From positions 1 to 64,000 of the forward strand of contig NZ_VTSR01000032.1 in the NCBI RefSeq assembly GCF_008329715.1: a stretch of DNA of 64,000 bases, written 5' to 3'. Positions 19,192-29,200 of this stretch are shown piece after piece. A program made the translations under genes and the position numbers. Within the stretch, counting starts at the first letter, position 1; each line of letters begins with the position of its first letter. The notes under the pieces are model-generated. The model was not told the DNA's origin. It did no database searches and worked only from the letters and a program-made list of their open reading frames with translations. The DNA is from Gimesia chilikensis (lineage in GTDB: Bacteria > Planctomycetota > Planctomycetia > Planctomycetales > Planctomycetaceae).

Positions 19192-22100
19192 TTAGTGTCT
19201 GCTGAATTTGCGTCGGACGAGGAAGAGTAATATTGCCAGTACCAGGACCGCGTTCACAGAGATGACGGCTGGTAACAGCCATTCGATGCGGTCCGGTCTG
19301 GCGAACCCTTTGGCGTCGCGAAGTTGTTGGGCGGCCAGATGCTCGGCCTGATGGAACTGAGCGTATTCCTCTCTGCTGAGCTCTTGATCCCGATTCAGGT
19401 CGCTCTGAGCAAAGTGCCGTTTGGCCTGCGTGAAGCGGATTTCATAATCGCGTGATTTCACAACGTTACTGGCATCCGGCTTGTCTTCCGAAAAAATTTC
19501 TTCAAAGCTGATCGTTTTATTCTGGTCGGCGTCGATGACCGTGAAATATTTGTCTGCAGGAATCTGTGTCGGATCGTAACGGAATTCGATTTCGTCCAGA
19601 TCCAGGTATCCACTCTGATTGCGATCAAACCGTTGGAACTGTTCCCAGGCCAGGCCGATCAGCAGGGGCGATGGTTCATCGTAGAATTCTTCCCAGGAAA
19701 GCTGTCCGTCGTGATCGGCATCCTCTCGACCATAAACGCGCATGGTGACGTAGCAGCAGCCCATCGGTGAGAAGCGAAACTCTGCCAGAGAGAAGCGTCC
19801 GTCGCCGTCGCTGTCAAAGGCTGCCATCCCCTGGGGGATCCGTCCCGGGGTCGCGCCGTTGGAGTTGACCTTCGCGAGTTCTTTTGCATCCAGCAGTCCG
19901 TCCAGATTCGTATCGTGACGCTGGAAGAATTTCAGTTCATCAATGTTGGCCAGGGGGGATTTTGCCAACTCCCGGTAAGTCAACTGCTGGTCCTGGTCTG
20001 TGTCCAGTTCCCGAAACATCGTGAACACTTCCTGCACCGGTTTACGGATCGAGCGAATATACTCGTTGACTGACAGACGCTGATCGCCGTCTTTGTCTGC
20101 GGAGGTGATATAGGAGTGGTACATCACACAACCATTGGGGGTGCGGAGTGGAGCGGCAGACGTGTGGTGCATGCCGTAGGCAATTTGAATCAGACGATCC
20201 GCTTCCTTACGGGAGACCCTGCCATCCTGGTTGGCATCCCAGTGTTTGAATTCCACCCGGGAAAGGGGCGGCAGTTGCTGCTCGAGTTCTGAGTCGGGCC
20301 ATTCCCAGTAGGTGAGCTGACCGTCGGCGCTGGAATCAGCGGCTTTGAAGATCTTTTGCCAGGTTTTCCGGGCTGCGGCAGCCAGGTCGGCGACGGGATC
20401 CGGGACGGGACCTCGTTCTTCTACGGGCAGCAGATCGGGCAGGGCACGGTATTCGTTTTTGGAGAGCTTACCGTCGTGATTAAAGTCAACCAGGTGGAAA
20501 TCCCGTCGTGCAGCCGGTTGGGTGGCTTTCGCAATTTTGGCGAGATACTCGGTTTCTGAAAGGTGGCTGTCCCGGTCCACGTCATTCAGGATGAAGGCGG
20601 CCTGGGGGTTCATTTTGGAATAGTCGACCTGAAACTCGAACTCATCCAGGTTCAGGATTCCATTCTGATCGCGGTCGTAGCGTTGGAACAGTTCCCAGGC
20701 GATGCCAATCAGCTGGGGCGACGGTTCGGCATAGAACTCGTCCCAGGAGAGTTGCGCATCATTGTTCTGATCTTTGCGATCAAAAACCCGCAGAGTGATA
20801 TAACTCGCGCCAATCGGAGCCAGACGGAACTCCCGTAGCGAGAGCTTGTCGTCTTTGTCGTCATCGAATGCCGCCATTCCCTGGGGCAGCCGGTCTTTGG
20901 TGGAGTTGTTGGAATTATGAGTGCCCAGTTCGTCCCGACTCAGGAACCCGTCCAGATCCTTATCCCGGGCGAGGAACAGGTTGAATTCATCGATGTTCGT
21001 CGAGGAAGACGTCGCGAGTTCCTGGTATGTCAGGAGTTCATCGTGGTTGGCATCCATGTTCTGAAAGTTCTGCAGGACCTTTTCCGCGGGCAGTCTGACG
21101 GAGGGCAGGTATTCTGCTTTGGAGAGGCGATGGTCGCCGTTTTTATCGGTCCGTTCAATGTAAAAACGATAGAGCACCAGACCGTTGGCAGCGCGGAGCG
21201 GGAAGCCATCCACGTGCCTGATCCCGTAGGCCACGTCGATCATCAGCGCGGCTTCTTCGGGAGAGACGGTGCCATTTCGATTTGTATCCCAATTCTGAAA
21301 TTTGATTTCTGCCAGTGGCGGGAGCAGTTCTTTCAATGCGGCACGCGGCCATTCAGCGGGAGACAATCGGCCATCACTATTCACGTCAGCCTTGGATTGA
21401 ATCGACCGCCAGGTCAGGTGAGCACCCTGGGCAAGCTCCGCGAATGGATCGGGAACGCTGCCACGATCTCGCCCGGGAAACAGGCTGGGGAGAGCCTGAT
21501 ACTCTGCAAGTGAAAGGGTACCGTTGCCGTTAAAATCGACGACGTGAAAATTCCGTTTCGCCAGCTCGGGTTTCAGACCGGCAACCAGCGGCAGGAGTTC
21601 CTGCCAGGTCAACTGGTCATCGCCGTTTTTATCATACGCGGAGAACGCGAACTCGGGTTTGATCTTTGAGGTATCGATCGCGAACTCATATTCATTCAGT
21701 TCCAGCATGCCACTCTGGTTCCGGTCGAATCGCTGGAAGAGTTCCCAGACCAGGCCGATGAGCTGCGGCGCGGGTTCCGTGTAGAACTCCTCCCAGGAAA
21801 GCCGGGCGTCGTGGTCCAGATCTTTCTGAGTATACATTCTCAGGGTGACATAAAAGCAGCCGATGGGGGCCAGACGGAATTCACTCATCGAGAACTTGCC
21901 GTCACCGTCGACATCGAAGGCAGGGAACGCATGATTCAACCGAACCGCGGAAGCACTGTTCAAACCGATTTTCAAGAGTTCTTCCCGGCTTAAAAAACCA
22001 TCCAGGTCGGTGTCACTTCTCAGGAAGAAGGCGACTTCATCGATGTAGGATGTGGTTGATTTTGTCAGTTCGGGAATTGAGAGATAGTCGCTCTGATCGG

Positions 22101-22842
22101 CATCCAGTTCCTTGAACAGTGCCAGCACTTTTTCTTCCGGCCAGCGAATAGAGGGGATGTATTCTTCTTTGGAGATCCGGCTGTCGTTGTTTTTGTCGGT
22201 ACGGGTCAGGTAAGAACGGTAGATGACCCAGCCGTTCTCGGCCCGCAGCGGGGAACCGTCGATGTGCTTCATTCCGTAGGCAATGTCGAGCAGCAGATCC
22301 GCTTCACTGGAAGTGACCTGCCCATTCTGATCTTTGTCCCAGATCGAAAATTTAAGAGCGGCCAGGGGCGGGAGCTGTTGTTTGAGTTCCCCGGTTGGCC
22401 ATTCTTTCTTTGAGAGTTGTCCATCCCCGTCGGCATCGGCGGCTTGCTGAATCGCGGCCCATTTGCGTTTTGCTTCAGCCACGAACGGAGCCACGGGATC
22501 GGGGACCGCGGCCCGTTCGCCTGGTGGTGTGACGCCGGTCACGGTCTGGAATTCTTCCAGCGAGAGTAGCTCATTACGATCGAAGTCACTGACGGTGAAT
22601 GCCTGCCCGGCCTGTTCCGGTTTCAACTGGGGCATCCCGGCTGTGAATTCGTCCCGGGTTAAGTGACCATCGCCGCTGGTATCGATTTTTTCATACCGTT
22701 CCGCTGGTGTTGCAGCGTGAGCCTGGGGAGAAACGCTGGTCAGGATCAGTATCAGAACAGGCAGAAACCGACGGCGGTTCGAGCGATTTGGGGCCGCGTC
22801 GTTTGCTGGCCGGGTGCTCTGTGGTTTTAATAATAAAGTCAC
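19192..22842 (-). CDS. Secreted or membrane-anchored protein with 32 EF-hand loops
   Basis: 1216 residues from GTG 22842, with AGGTGA close upstream. An N-terminal hydrophobic segment (about 25-43, ending in QAHAA) is the export signal, and a single C-terminal helix followed by RRKFSRH is a likely membrane anchor. Between them I count 32 canonical or near-canonical EF-hand calcium loops of the form DxDxDGxxSxxE. They form three tandem copies of about 375 residues with ten loops each, plus two final loops. Each copy repeats the same ordered landmarks, such as LPPLA, the IAYGM/IAYGI segment, EEFY(T/A/D)EP and WE(L/Q)FQR(F/Y)DR. It is the last gene of an operon after the DUF1559 and GYF_2 genes. 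The likely role is extracytoplasmic calcium binding; a partner is unknown. Confidence 0.88.
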   Translation of the reverse strand: MTLLLKPQSTRPANDAAPNRSNRRRFLPVLILILTSVSPQAHAATPAERYEKIDTSGDGHLTRDEFTAGMPQLKPEQAGQAFTVSDFDRNELLSLEEFQTVTGVTPPGERAAVPDPVAPFVAEAKRKWAAIQQAADADGDGQLSKKEWPTGELKQQLPPLAALKFSIWDKDQNGQVTSSEADLLLDIAYGMKHIDGSPLRAENGWVIYRSYLTRTDKNNDSRISKEEYIPSIRWPEEKVLALFKELDADQSDYLSIPELTKSTTSYIDEVAFFLRSDTDLDGFLSREELLKIGLNSASAVRLNHAFPAFDVDGDGKFSMSEFRLAPIGCFYVTLRMYTQKDLDHDARLSWEEFYTEPAPQLIGLVWELFQRFDRNQSGMLELNEYEFAIDTSKIKPEFAFSAYDKNGDDQLTWQELLPLVAGLKPELAKRNFHVVDFNGNGTLSLAEYQALPSLFPGRDRGSVPDPFAELAQGAHLTWRSIQSKADVNSDGRLSPAEWPRAALKELLPPLAEIKFQNWDTNRNGTVSPEEAALMIDVAYGIRHVDGFPLRAANGLVLYRFYIERTDKNGDHRLSKAEYLPSVRLPAEKVLQNFQNMDANHDELLTYQELATSSSTNIDEFNLFLARDKDLDGFLSRDELGTHNSNNSTKDRLPQGMAAFDDDKDDKLSLREFRLAPIGASYITLRVFDRKDQNNDAQLSWDEFYAEPSPQLIGIAWELFQRYDRDQNGILNLDEFEFQVDYSKMNPQAAFILNDVDRDSHLSETEYLAKIAKATQPAARRDFHLVDFNHDGKLSKNEYRALPDLLPVEERGPVPDPVADLAAAARKTWQKIFKAADSSADGQLTYWEWPDSELEQQLPPLSRVEFKHWDANQDGRVSRKEADRLIQIAYGMHHTSAAPLRTPNGCVMYHSYITSADKDGDQRLSVNEYIRSIRKPVQEVFTMFRELDTDQDQQLTYRELAKSPLANIDELKFFQRHDTNLDGLLDAKELAKVNSNGATPGRIPQGMAAFDSDGDGRFSLAEFRFSPMGCCYVTMRVYGREDADHDGQLSWEEFYDEPSPLLIGLAWEQFQRFDRNQSGYLDLDEIEFRYDPTQIPADKYFTVIDADQNKTISFEEIFSEDKPDASNVVKSRDYEIRFTQAKRHFAQSDLNRDQELSREEYAQFHQAEHLAAQQLRDAKGFARPDRIEWLLPAVISVNAVLVLAILLFLVRRKFSRH

Positions 22843-22914
22843 TCACTCACCTTTTTTCATCTTGGCTGTCGGGTGGTTGCGAAGCTGATCATGACGGGAA
22901 GCATCCTCTGGTTG

Positions 22915-23979
22915 TTACTGCTCGAGCAGAGTACCCGCTAAGGACTGTCCCTGGGGGCTGGCCAGTGCCGCATAGACTTTGCCGTCAATTTTTTCAGACA
23001 GGAAGGAAAAATGTCCGTCGCAGTAGCCCGCATTCACGCCGCCGGTGTGCAGCGAATTGGGAAAGGGGGCTCTGCCTTCGGGCTGTTCAAGCCCGGCATT
23101 GATGGCGGCGGAGCCGGAGTTCGCGAGGTTGTAATCCACATTGCCTTCAGTGCAGCGACCATTGACACAGGGATCGCCGATGTAGAAGCTGGTCAGGAAC
23201 GGACTGGGTGAGGACCAGTTGGCCGTCCAGGCTTTGGGATCGTAGCCGGTCCGAATATTTTCGGAGATCATCAGCGTATTCGAAGCACCGTCGGTGATGC
23301 CCGCCATGGTGTAATGACGATCGGCGCGGACCTCTCCTTTCCAGGTTTCGTTGTAAAACAGACCCATGTAAAAGAACAGGTCACGGTCGGAAGGGGCTCC
23401 GTCATCTTTGGTCGAAGAATGGCAGATGATGCCGTTACCGTTCAGATCGAGTCGTCTGCCACGGGCATCGACAGGACAGTTATGCACGCTGCCGATCTGA
23501 GCCGTAAAACCAATGCCACCGTTCAGGACGTAGGAGAGATTTCCTTTCCCCGGGATCACGCTGTGATCGGAGGGGCAGGTCAGGACGGCAATGTGTTGTC
23601 CCGCCAGGGGAATGTTGACTGGATCTTTGCAGGACAGATCGAAGTCCCACTGGTTATAGATGTTTCCCTGGTCCAGGTAGGGGAGGATATCGACAATCCA
23701 GCTGCGATACTGTCCGAAGGTGGCGGGAGTGCCATCCCCGAAGTAGCCACAGGCGGGGAACCGCTGGGCCGTATCGGTATTCTGCAGCAGGGCGATACCC
23801 AGGTTTCGCATGCGGTTGAGGCATTGTGCCTGCCGGGCCGAGTTCCGGGCTGTCTGGATTGCCGGCAGGGTCAGTCCGATCAGCAGACTGATGACCGCGG
23901 TGGCGACCAGCAGTTCGACGATTGTATATCCGGCATTCGTGGGGACGACCGACTTTGATTGCATTCGTTTATAGTTCAT
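22915..23979 (-). CDS. DUF1559 prepilin-like protein with H-X9-DG motif
   Basis: 354 residues from ATG 23979 (a GTG at 23985 is also possible; GGAG lies 4 nt before the GTG and 10 nt before the ATG). The N-terminal pilin-like signal is AGYTIVELLVATAVISLLIG, with Tyr in the position usually held by Phe. The C-terminal H-X9-DG motif is HTGGVNAGYCDG. The start overlaps the end of the upstream GYF_2 gene by about 11 bp, which suggests translational coupling. It is divergent in sequence from the other two DUF1559 proteins here and is not followed by a lipoprotein gene but by the 32 EF-hand gene. Confidence 0.9.
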   Translation of the reverse strand: MNYKRMQSKSVVPTNAGYTIVELLVATAVISLLIGLTLPAIQTARNSARQAQCLNRMRNLGIALLQNTDTAQRFPACGYFGDGTPATFGQYRSWIVDILPYLDQGNIYNQWDFDLSCKDPVNIPLAGQHIAVLTCPSDHSVIPGKGNLSYVLNGGIGFTAQIGSVHNCPVDARGRRLDLNGNGIICHSSTKDDGAPSDRDLFFYMGLFYNETWKGEVRADRHYTMAGITDGASNTLMISENIRTGYDPKAWTANWSSPSPFLTSFYIGDPCVNGRCTEGNVDYNLANSGSAAINAGLEQPEGRAPFPNSLHTGGVNAGYCDGHFSFLSEKIDGKVYAALASPQGQSLAGTLLEQ

Positions 23980-25063
23980 CAGCACGCGACTCCAGCAGCC
24001 AGGCAGCGATGTAAGTCAGGACGGCGACAATAATGACGGCGTCCGCAAAATACATCCAGTAAGAGAAGGCAGAGCACTCTCCGATCAGGGGAAAGATTAG
24101 TTTGGCTTCTGCATCTTTTTGAGAGGGGAAAACCAGGCTCTGCTGCTTGTTCCAGTTGAGCAGGTAATAGGCGACGATGCCGGACGCGGCCAGAGCAGTG
24201 CCGACTTTGAAGGCCCACCTGAGGAAGGACGTCGAGATAATCAGCAGCAACGGCGAAAGTACGGCGATCATCAGTAATCCGCCTGCAGTATAAGCTGCAA
24301 ACAGCAGGGGAGAGACCGGGCCGACAAAGGGGAAGTAGAATTGTCCCTTACCGAGCCAGCTGACCATGCCTGCGGTTCCCGCACTCAGACAGAGGATGAC
24401 TGCGACGACAAACAGGGCCAGCTTGAATCTGGGGCTGGAAAGGAATGAGAGAGAGACCGCCGGGACGATCTGTCGGGGCGCCTCTTCTTCCTGCTGCTTT
24501 GGCGCACGGGCATCGACCCGTTCGACCGCAGCCCGGACCGTTGTCGACCAGGTTTCGTCCGAGTAGGCGCCGGTGTCTGCTTCTTCGTCGGTTTCGTCGA
24601 GGGGGGAATCCGTCGAATCGATCTGATCTGTTTCGGCGTCGCTGTCAACGCTCGCTGTCTCAGCTGTGGACCGACTGCCTGCGTAATCCGTATTGACGGG
24701 GACCGGGGGAATCTTACTGTTTCTTAACGAGAGCAGCCGTCGCAACCAGCCAGGCTGGTCCGCCTGGGGATCGGCTTCGGTTTCATCCGGACCCGCCAGA
24801 AATGTATCCAGATCCTCGGCGTCGGCAAGTTCAGCGGAGACTTCAGAGTCTGTTTCAGTGGCGACCGGATCGGGTTCCGGATCTTTGCGAGCCATGTAGT
24901 ACAGGCCCACGACAGAGTCTGCCCGCTGCCAGTCGTCCAGATAATGCGGACGGACCTCGGTGTCCGGAGTGAGTTTTTCCTCGCGGATCATGTCGACCAG
25001 TTCCCGAAACGTGTAGGGGCCCTGTTCTTCCGCGTCCCGTTTGCAAAACCATTCAATTGTCAT
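23969..25063 (-). CDS. GYF_2-domain membrane protein
   Basis: 364 residues from ATG 25063; its ribosome-binding site is weak. The first 60 residues form a GYF_2 domain (WFCKRDAEEQGPYTFREL, with the conserved GPYTF-type core), a module proposed to bind proline-rich or other peptides. A long acidic, Ser/Thr-rich and probably disordered region follows (about 60-205), then four predicted membrane helices (about 215-360). It is the first gene of the operon with DUF1559 and the EF-hand protein. The cytoplasmic GYF_2 domain on a membrane base suggests an adaptor role, which is inference. Confidence 0.8.
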   Translation of the reverse strand: MTIEWFCKRDAEEQGPYTFRELVDMIREEKLTPDTEVRPHYLDDWQRADSVVGLYYMARKDPEPDPVATETDSEVSAELADAEDLDTFLAGPDETEADPQADQPGWLRRLLSLRNSKIPPVPVNTDYAGSRSTAETASVDSDAETDQIDSTDSPLDETDEEADTGAYSDETWSTTVRAAVERVDARAPKQQEEEAPRQIVPAVSLSFLSSPRFKLALFVVAVILCLSAGTAGMVSWLGKGQFYFPFVGPVSPLLFAAYTAGGLLMIAVLSPLLLIISTSFLRWAFKVGTALAASGIVAYYLLNWNKQQSLVFPSQKDAEAKLIFPLIGECSAFSYWMYFADAVIIVAVLTYIAAWLLESRADEL

Positions 25064-25319
25064 ATGTCATCAAACACAGTCTGAGTCACTCAGATCTGTT
25101 TAAGCAGGGAATACTGTAGATGATCGCGCTGTAACACATGGCCAGTGTACATTGAGAAGTGCGCAATAGTTAATCAAATTTAGGCAGAAAAATTAAATAA
25201 TCTTAAATATTGAAACCGGCGTGTTTCAGGGCTGGAAATGAAAGCAGGCTTGAGTCGGTGCAGAGAGTATCAGTATTTTGATAACCAGTGCCTGATCACA
25301 TGTTAAAGGAGAGAGATTC

Positions 25320-26225
25320 ATGGCAGATACGCGACAGGTTGTGAAATGGTCTTTGGAGCAGACGTGTCCCTTTCGAAAGGGAGAGAACTGGTATCTTCCC
25401 CAGGAGACATCGACGCAGTTGTTTCATCTTGAAACATTGGACCGGGCGCTGCGCGAGCAAAGGATCCTGGATGGGATCTGCGTCACCTCCTGGGATCTGG
25501 AATTCAACCGGGATGGTCCGGGCATTAAACGCCAGACTCCTTCAGGTGGTTTCCTGGTGAAGGATCTGGCAGGTGATTACGGGGACCTTACGAAAGTGCA
25601 GTCTACCTGTGAAGCATGTGTAGCGAATGCGTCAGCAGGTCAGGAGACAAAGGTCGCGGGCTGTCATGGGACATTCGACGTCGATCCTGATTCTCGAGAG
25701 CTGGAAGCGTTATTAAGGAAGATCGTTCAAGAACATCAGATAGAAACAAGTCTCAAGGCTGCTTTTCAGGAGACTGATCCGCTGTGGTACTCATTCTGGA
25801 TTGAGTCTCCGATGAAACCGCATCAGATGGAACTGCTTCGTAAAATTCTGAGTACAGCTTCAAGTATTGACGATTCTCAAGTATTGCAGGGACATGCGCA
25901 TTTTCTGGAAGCGCTGAACCGGTCACTCGCGAGCGAGATTCCATTACACGTGATTTTGATGCCGCGGGGACACGTAGATTTCGGCTTCCATACTGTGTTT
26001 CCACATTGCCCGCGCTGTCGGGCCAGTACGCCTGTGAAACGCTGGCAGACCGCGTATCCGAAAGACACATATCGTTGTGAAGTCTGCGGTGCGGAGTATA
26101 TTCCCAACGAGCATCAGAGCACAACGCGGATGGAACTGGACTGGAATCCGATCAATTTGAAGAGGCATCTGGGACCGGAAGGTTATGAGGATTTCTTACG
26201 ACGCTTCCAGGCCCAGCGCGGGTAG
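25320..26225 (+). CDS. Conserved-looking protein of unknown function with CxxC zinc-ribbon-like motifs
   Basis: 301 residues; ATG 25320 follows a strong AAGGAGAG site. I do not recognise the family. Near residues 98-118 it has CEAC and a later single Cys. The C-terminal third holds CPRC and, about 23 residues later, CEVC, which together look like a zinc ribbon. There is no signal peptide or membrane helix, so it is probably cytoplasmic. It is transcribed alone and converges on the kinase gene with 9 bp between the stops. Confidence 0.7.
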   Translation: MADTRQVVKWSLEQTCPFRKGENWYLPQETSTQLFHLETLDRALREQRILDGICVTSWDLEFNRDGPGIKRQTPSGGFLVKDLAGDYGDLTKVQSTCEACVANASAGQETKVAGCHGTFDVDPDSRELEALLRKIVQEHQIETSLKAAFQETDPLWYSFWIESPMKPHQMELLRKILSTASSIDDSQVLQGHAHFLEALNRSLASEIPLHVILMPRGHVDFGFHTVFPHCPRCRASTPVKRWQTAYPKDTYRCEVCGAEYIPNEHQSTTRMELDWNPINLKRHLGPEGYEDFLRRFQAQRG

Positions 26226-26234
26226 TCGGTCTAC

Positions 26235-29200
26235 CTAGTTCTTAATCCGAGTGGCGCCGTTCAATTTGCCATCCGCGTGGTGCGGGCTGGCATCGGGGAT
26301 GGTTTTTCCCGTTTCCTGATCGAAGCGATACAGGAGAAGTGTCTGCTCGTCGAGGGGTAACTGGTCGGCTGGTGTGAAGGGATTGCTGTAGCGTTCCGTC
26401 TTGGAAACGCGCAGAGCATGCAGGCGGCCTTCGAAGCCACGGGAAGTGCCGGTTTCTCCAGCTGGTGTGCCGCCGATCCATAGTGGTTTCAACAAACAGT
26501 CTTTCACGATGTTCCTGACCCGTGGATATTTGATGCTCCGCATTTTCTGTGTATTACAGGGGAGACCATTGATGAAGAGTCGCCAGTTCGAACCGTCCCA
26601 CTGACAGGCCACATGCACGGGGCGACTGGTGGCAACATCGCGACTGGAGGTCGACGAGACCGGAATTTCCTGAGACCGCGGATCCAGCAGCGACCAGGTC
26701 CAGTATTCTCCCTGGTTCACATGGTATTTCAGACTGAGTGAGCCCCATTGAAAGACACTCTGATGTGTCAGTTTCCTGCTGGGTTCCGGAGAGAGCCAGG
26801 CTTCGATGGTCAATGCGCCGTCAAACTGATCGGGAAGCTTCGATTCGAGCCAGCCGGTGCCATCGAACTGGATGCCACGTTCGGTCAGCTGCGGGTCCAC
26901 TTCAGGCGCGGTTGACCAGTCGGCCCCCATGATGCTGCCGTGATTATGCATGCCGCTCAAATCGTGGAGCAGGTTGCCGCTGCCCTGTTCAAAGCGGTAC
27001 AGGGTGACGGTCGATGCATGCTGGGTGAGCAGCGGTGGCGGTTCAAAGGCGGAGTCGTAAATCGTTTCTTCACTGATACGCAACTGGGAGATATTGCCCT
27101 GGAATCCGCGGTGCTGTGCATCTTCAATCACAGAGCCGGTACCGATGCGTAGCAGCGAACGGAGATAGCGCGCTTCCTGGGGGGACTGCTCTTTCCGCAC
27201 TTTTTCCGGCACCTGTCCGTCTACAAAGACGTTGAGTGAAGTGCCATCAAAGACACCGGCGATATGGTGCTGGCCGGGAGAAATCTCCGCTGAGAAAGCG
27301 TGCCAGGTCCAGGCACCTTCGTGGTAGTAGACATGCACGCGATGATTTCTGAGTACGCAGTACATGGCGCGGAGATGCGAATGCAGGTCAAAGATGACGG
27401 CCGAAGAGAACTGGTCGTTCATACTTTCTGCAGAGATATCGGCCCAGCATTCGATCGTTAGAGGATCAGTGGGACGGCGATAGTCATAGACGGCTTCGAC
27501 CGAGTCATCAACGCCATTGAAGTGCAGGGAGAACCGGTCGAGACGTTCCAGCCCCTGTGTAGACAGGTTGGGAGTGGCACAGATCCGGAAACCGGTTAAC
27601 GCGTCACGAGTGACCGGCAGGCGGCCTTCGCGGTAAGCAGCGCGACAGGATTCGGCAGACTGAATTGCCGATCCGCCCCGCAGCATGCGGTGGGTTCCGG
27701 TGTGTGGCCCCGAGGGATTATTGACCGGGTTCGAGAAGCTTTCTTCGTTTGAGAAATAGTCGCGGCACCACTCGGCGACATTGCCGTGCATGTCGTAGAG
27801 TCCGAAGGCATTCGGCTGCAGTTGACCACAGGGCTGGGGCCGTGTCGTGTCGGTCCAGGCATACAGGGAAAGCTGTTCCGTATCAGCCGGGAACCACGGT
27901 GTGGTGGTGCCCGCACGACAGGCGTATTCCCATTGTGACTCAGCCGGGAGATCAAAGTTGAAGGCGGGATTCTGTCGAGACAGCCAGCTGCAGAAGTTGC
28001 GTGCATCATACCAGCTAAGGTTGGCGACCGGATGATCGTCCCCCAGGGCACCCTTGAGATCACTGGCCCAGGTGATCTGCGGATCAGACCCGGCTGCTTT
28101 GAAGTCGGTGCCTCCTCGCCCGTCGCGTTCGGCGTCGGTCCGGTAGCGGGCATGATCGACAAACTGTCGGAACTGCTTCCGGGTGATTTCGGTACGGCTG
28201 ATATAGAAGGGGACGGTGATGCGTGCCAGGCGTTGAGGTAAATCTGCTGTCAGGACTTTGTATTTGAGTTCCTGCTGTTGGGTTGAAGCTGCGGTGTTTT
28301 TCAGCGTTTCATCCAGCGTGCCCATCATGAATTCGCCGGGAGGAATCAGTTCAAGATCGATCGACGCGCCGTTGCCCAAAGGAATATTCACTTGCGGAGG
28401 CAACTGGAGATGATCGGCCCAGGCCTGTTGCAGTTCGCGGATTCGCTCGGGCGAATCATGGACCAGCACGGGGTCGGGCTTTTCGACCGGCCATTTGAAT
28501 TCGTTGTTTTTCTCGGGACTTTTAGCAGGATCAAATTCTTCCCAGGTGGCGCCCACGATTTTTCCATCGCGACCATTGCCACTTAGATCGGGAACGATAT
28601 TTCCGGTATTGGCTTTCATATGATACAGCAGAAGTGTTGAGTCGTTGGACGTCAGTTCTTTTTCCGGGGAGAAATCGTCCAGGTAGATGGCTCCCTGGGA
28701 GAACCGGCACTGATGCAACAGTCCGGCGAAACAGGCTTTTTTCTCAGCCACGGGACGGCCGATCAGCGCGGGGTCTGGGTTGGCACCCAGATGGATGGGA
28801 ATGGGAGAATGGCGATGTCGGCGACGGACCGGGTAGTTCAATCCCTGTTTCTTGCCATTCACATACATGCCGATACTGATGCCGTCATATACGGCAGCCA
28901 GGTGGACCTTTTTGCCACAACCGATCTGTTGCGAATACTTATGCGGGGCGTAATAAATGCCATCGTGAAACAGGAACTCAGGCATGGTTCCGTCTCTCAA
29001 CCGCAACAGAAAACCGGCCGTCTCCGCATTGGAAACGATTTCCATATTCCGCGGGCGTTCTTCACAGTCCGGAGTCAGCCAGGCCTCGAAGGTAATCGGT
29101 TCGCCACTGTCATAGATAAACGGAGTTTCGATAAAATCATCGACTCCGTCGAAGCGGAGCACAAAATCAGCCTGACGAGATTCAGGCACGACAGGTGCTG

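Noticed and set aside
28000-28250. True formylglycine-generating enzyme activity in the kinase fusion
   Set aside because: The catalytic-cysteine segment (about residues 890-907) has Gln at the first Cys position; only a SUMF1-type fold is supported.
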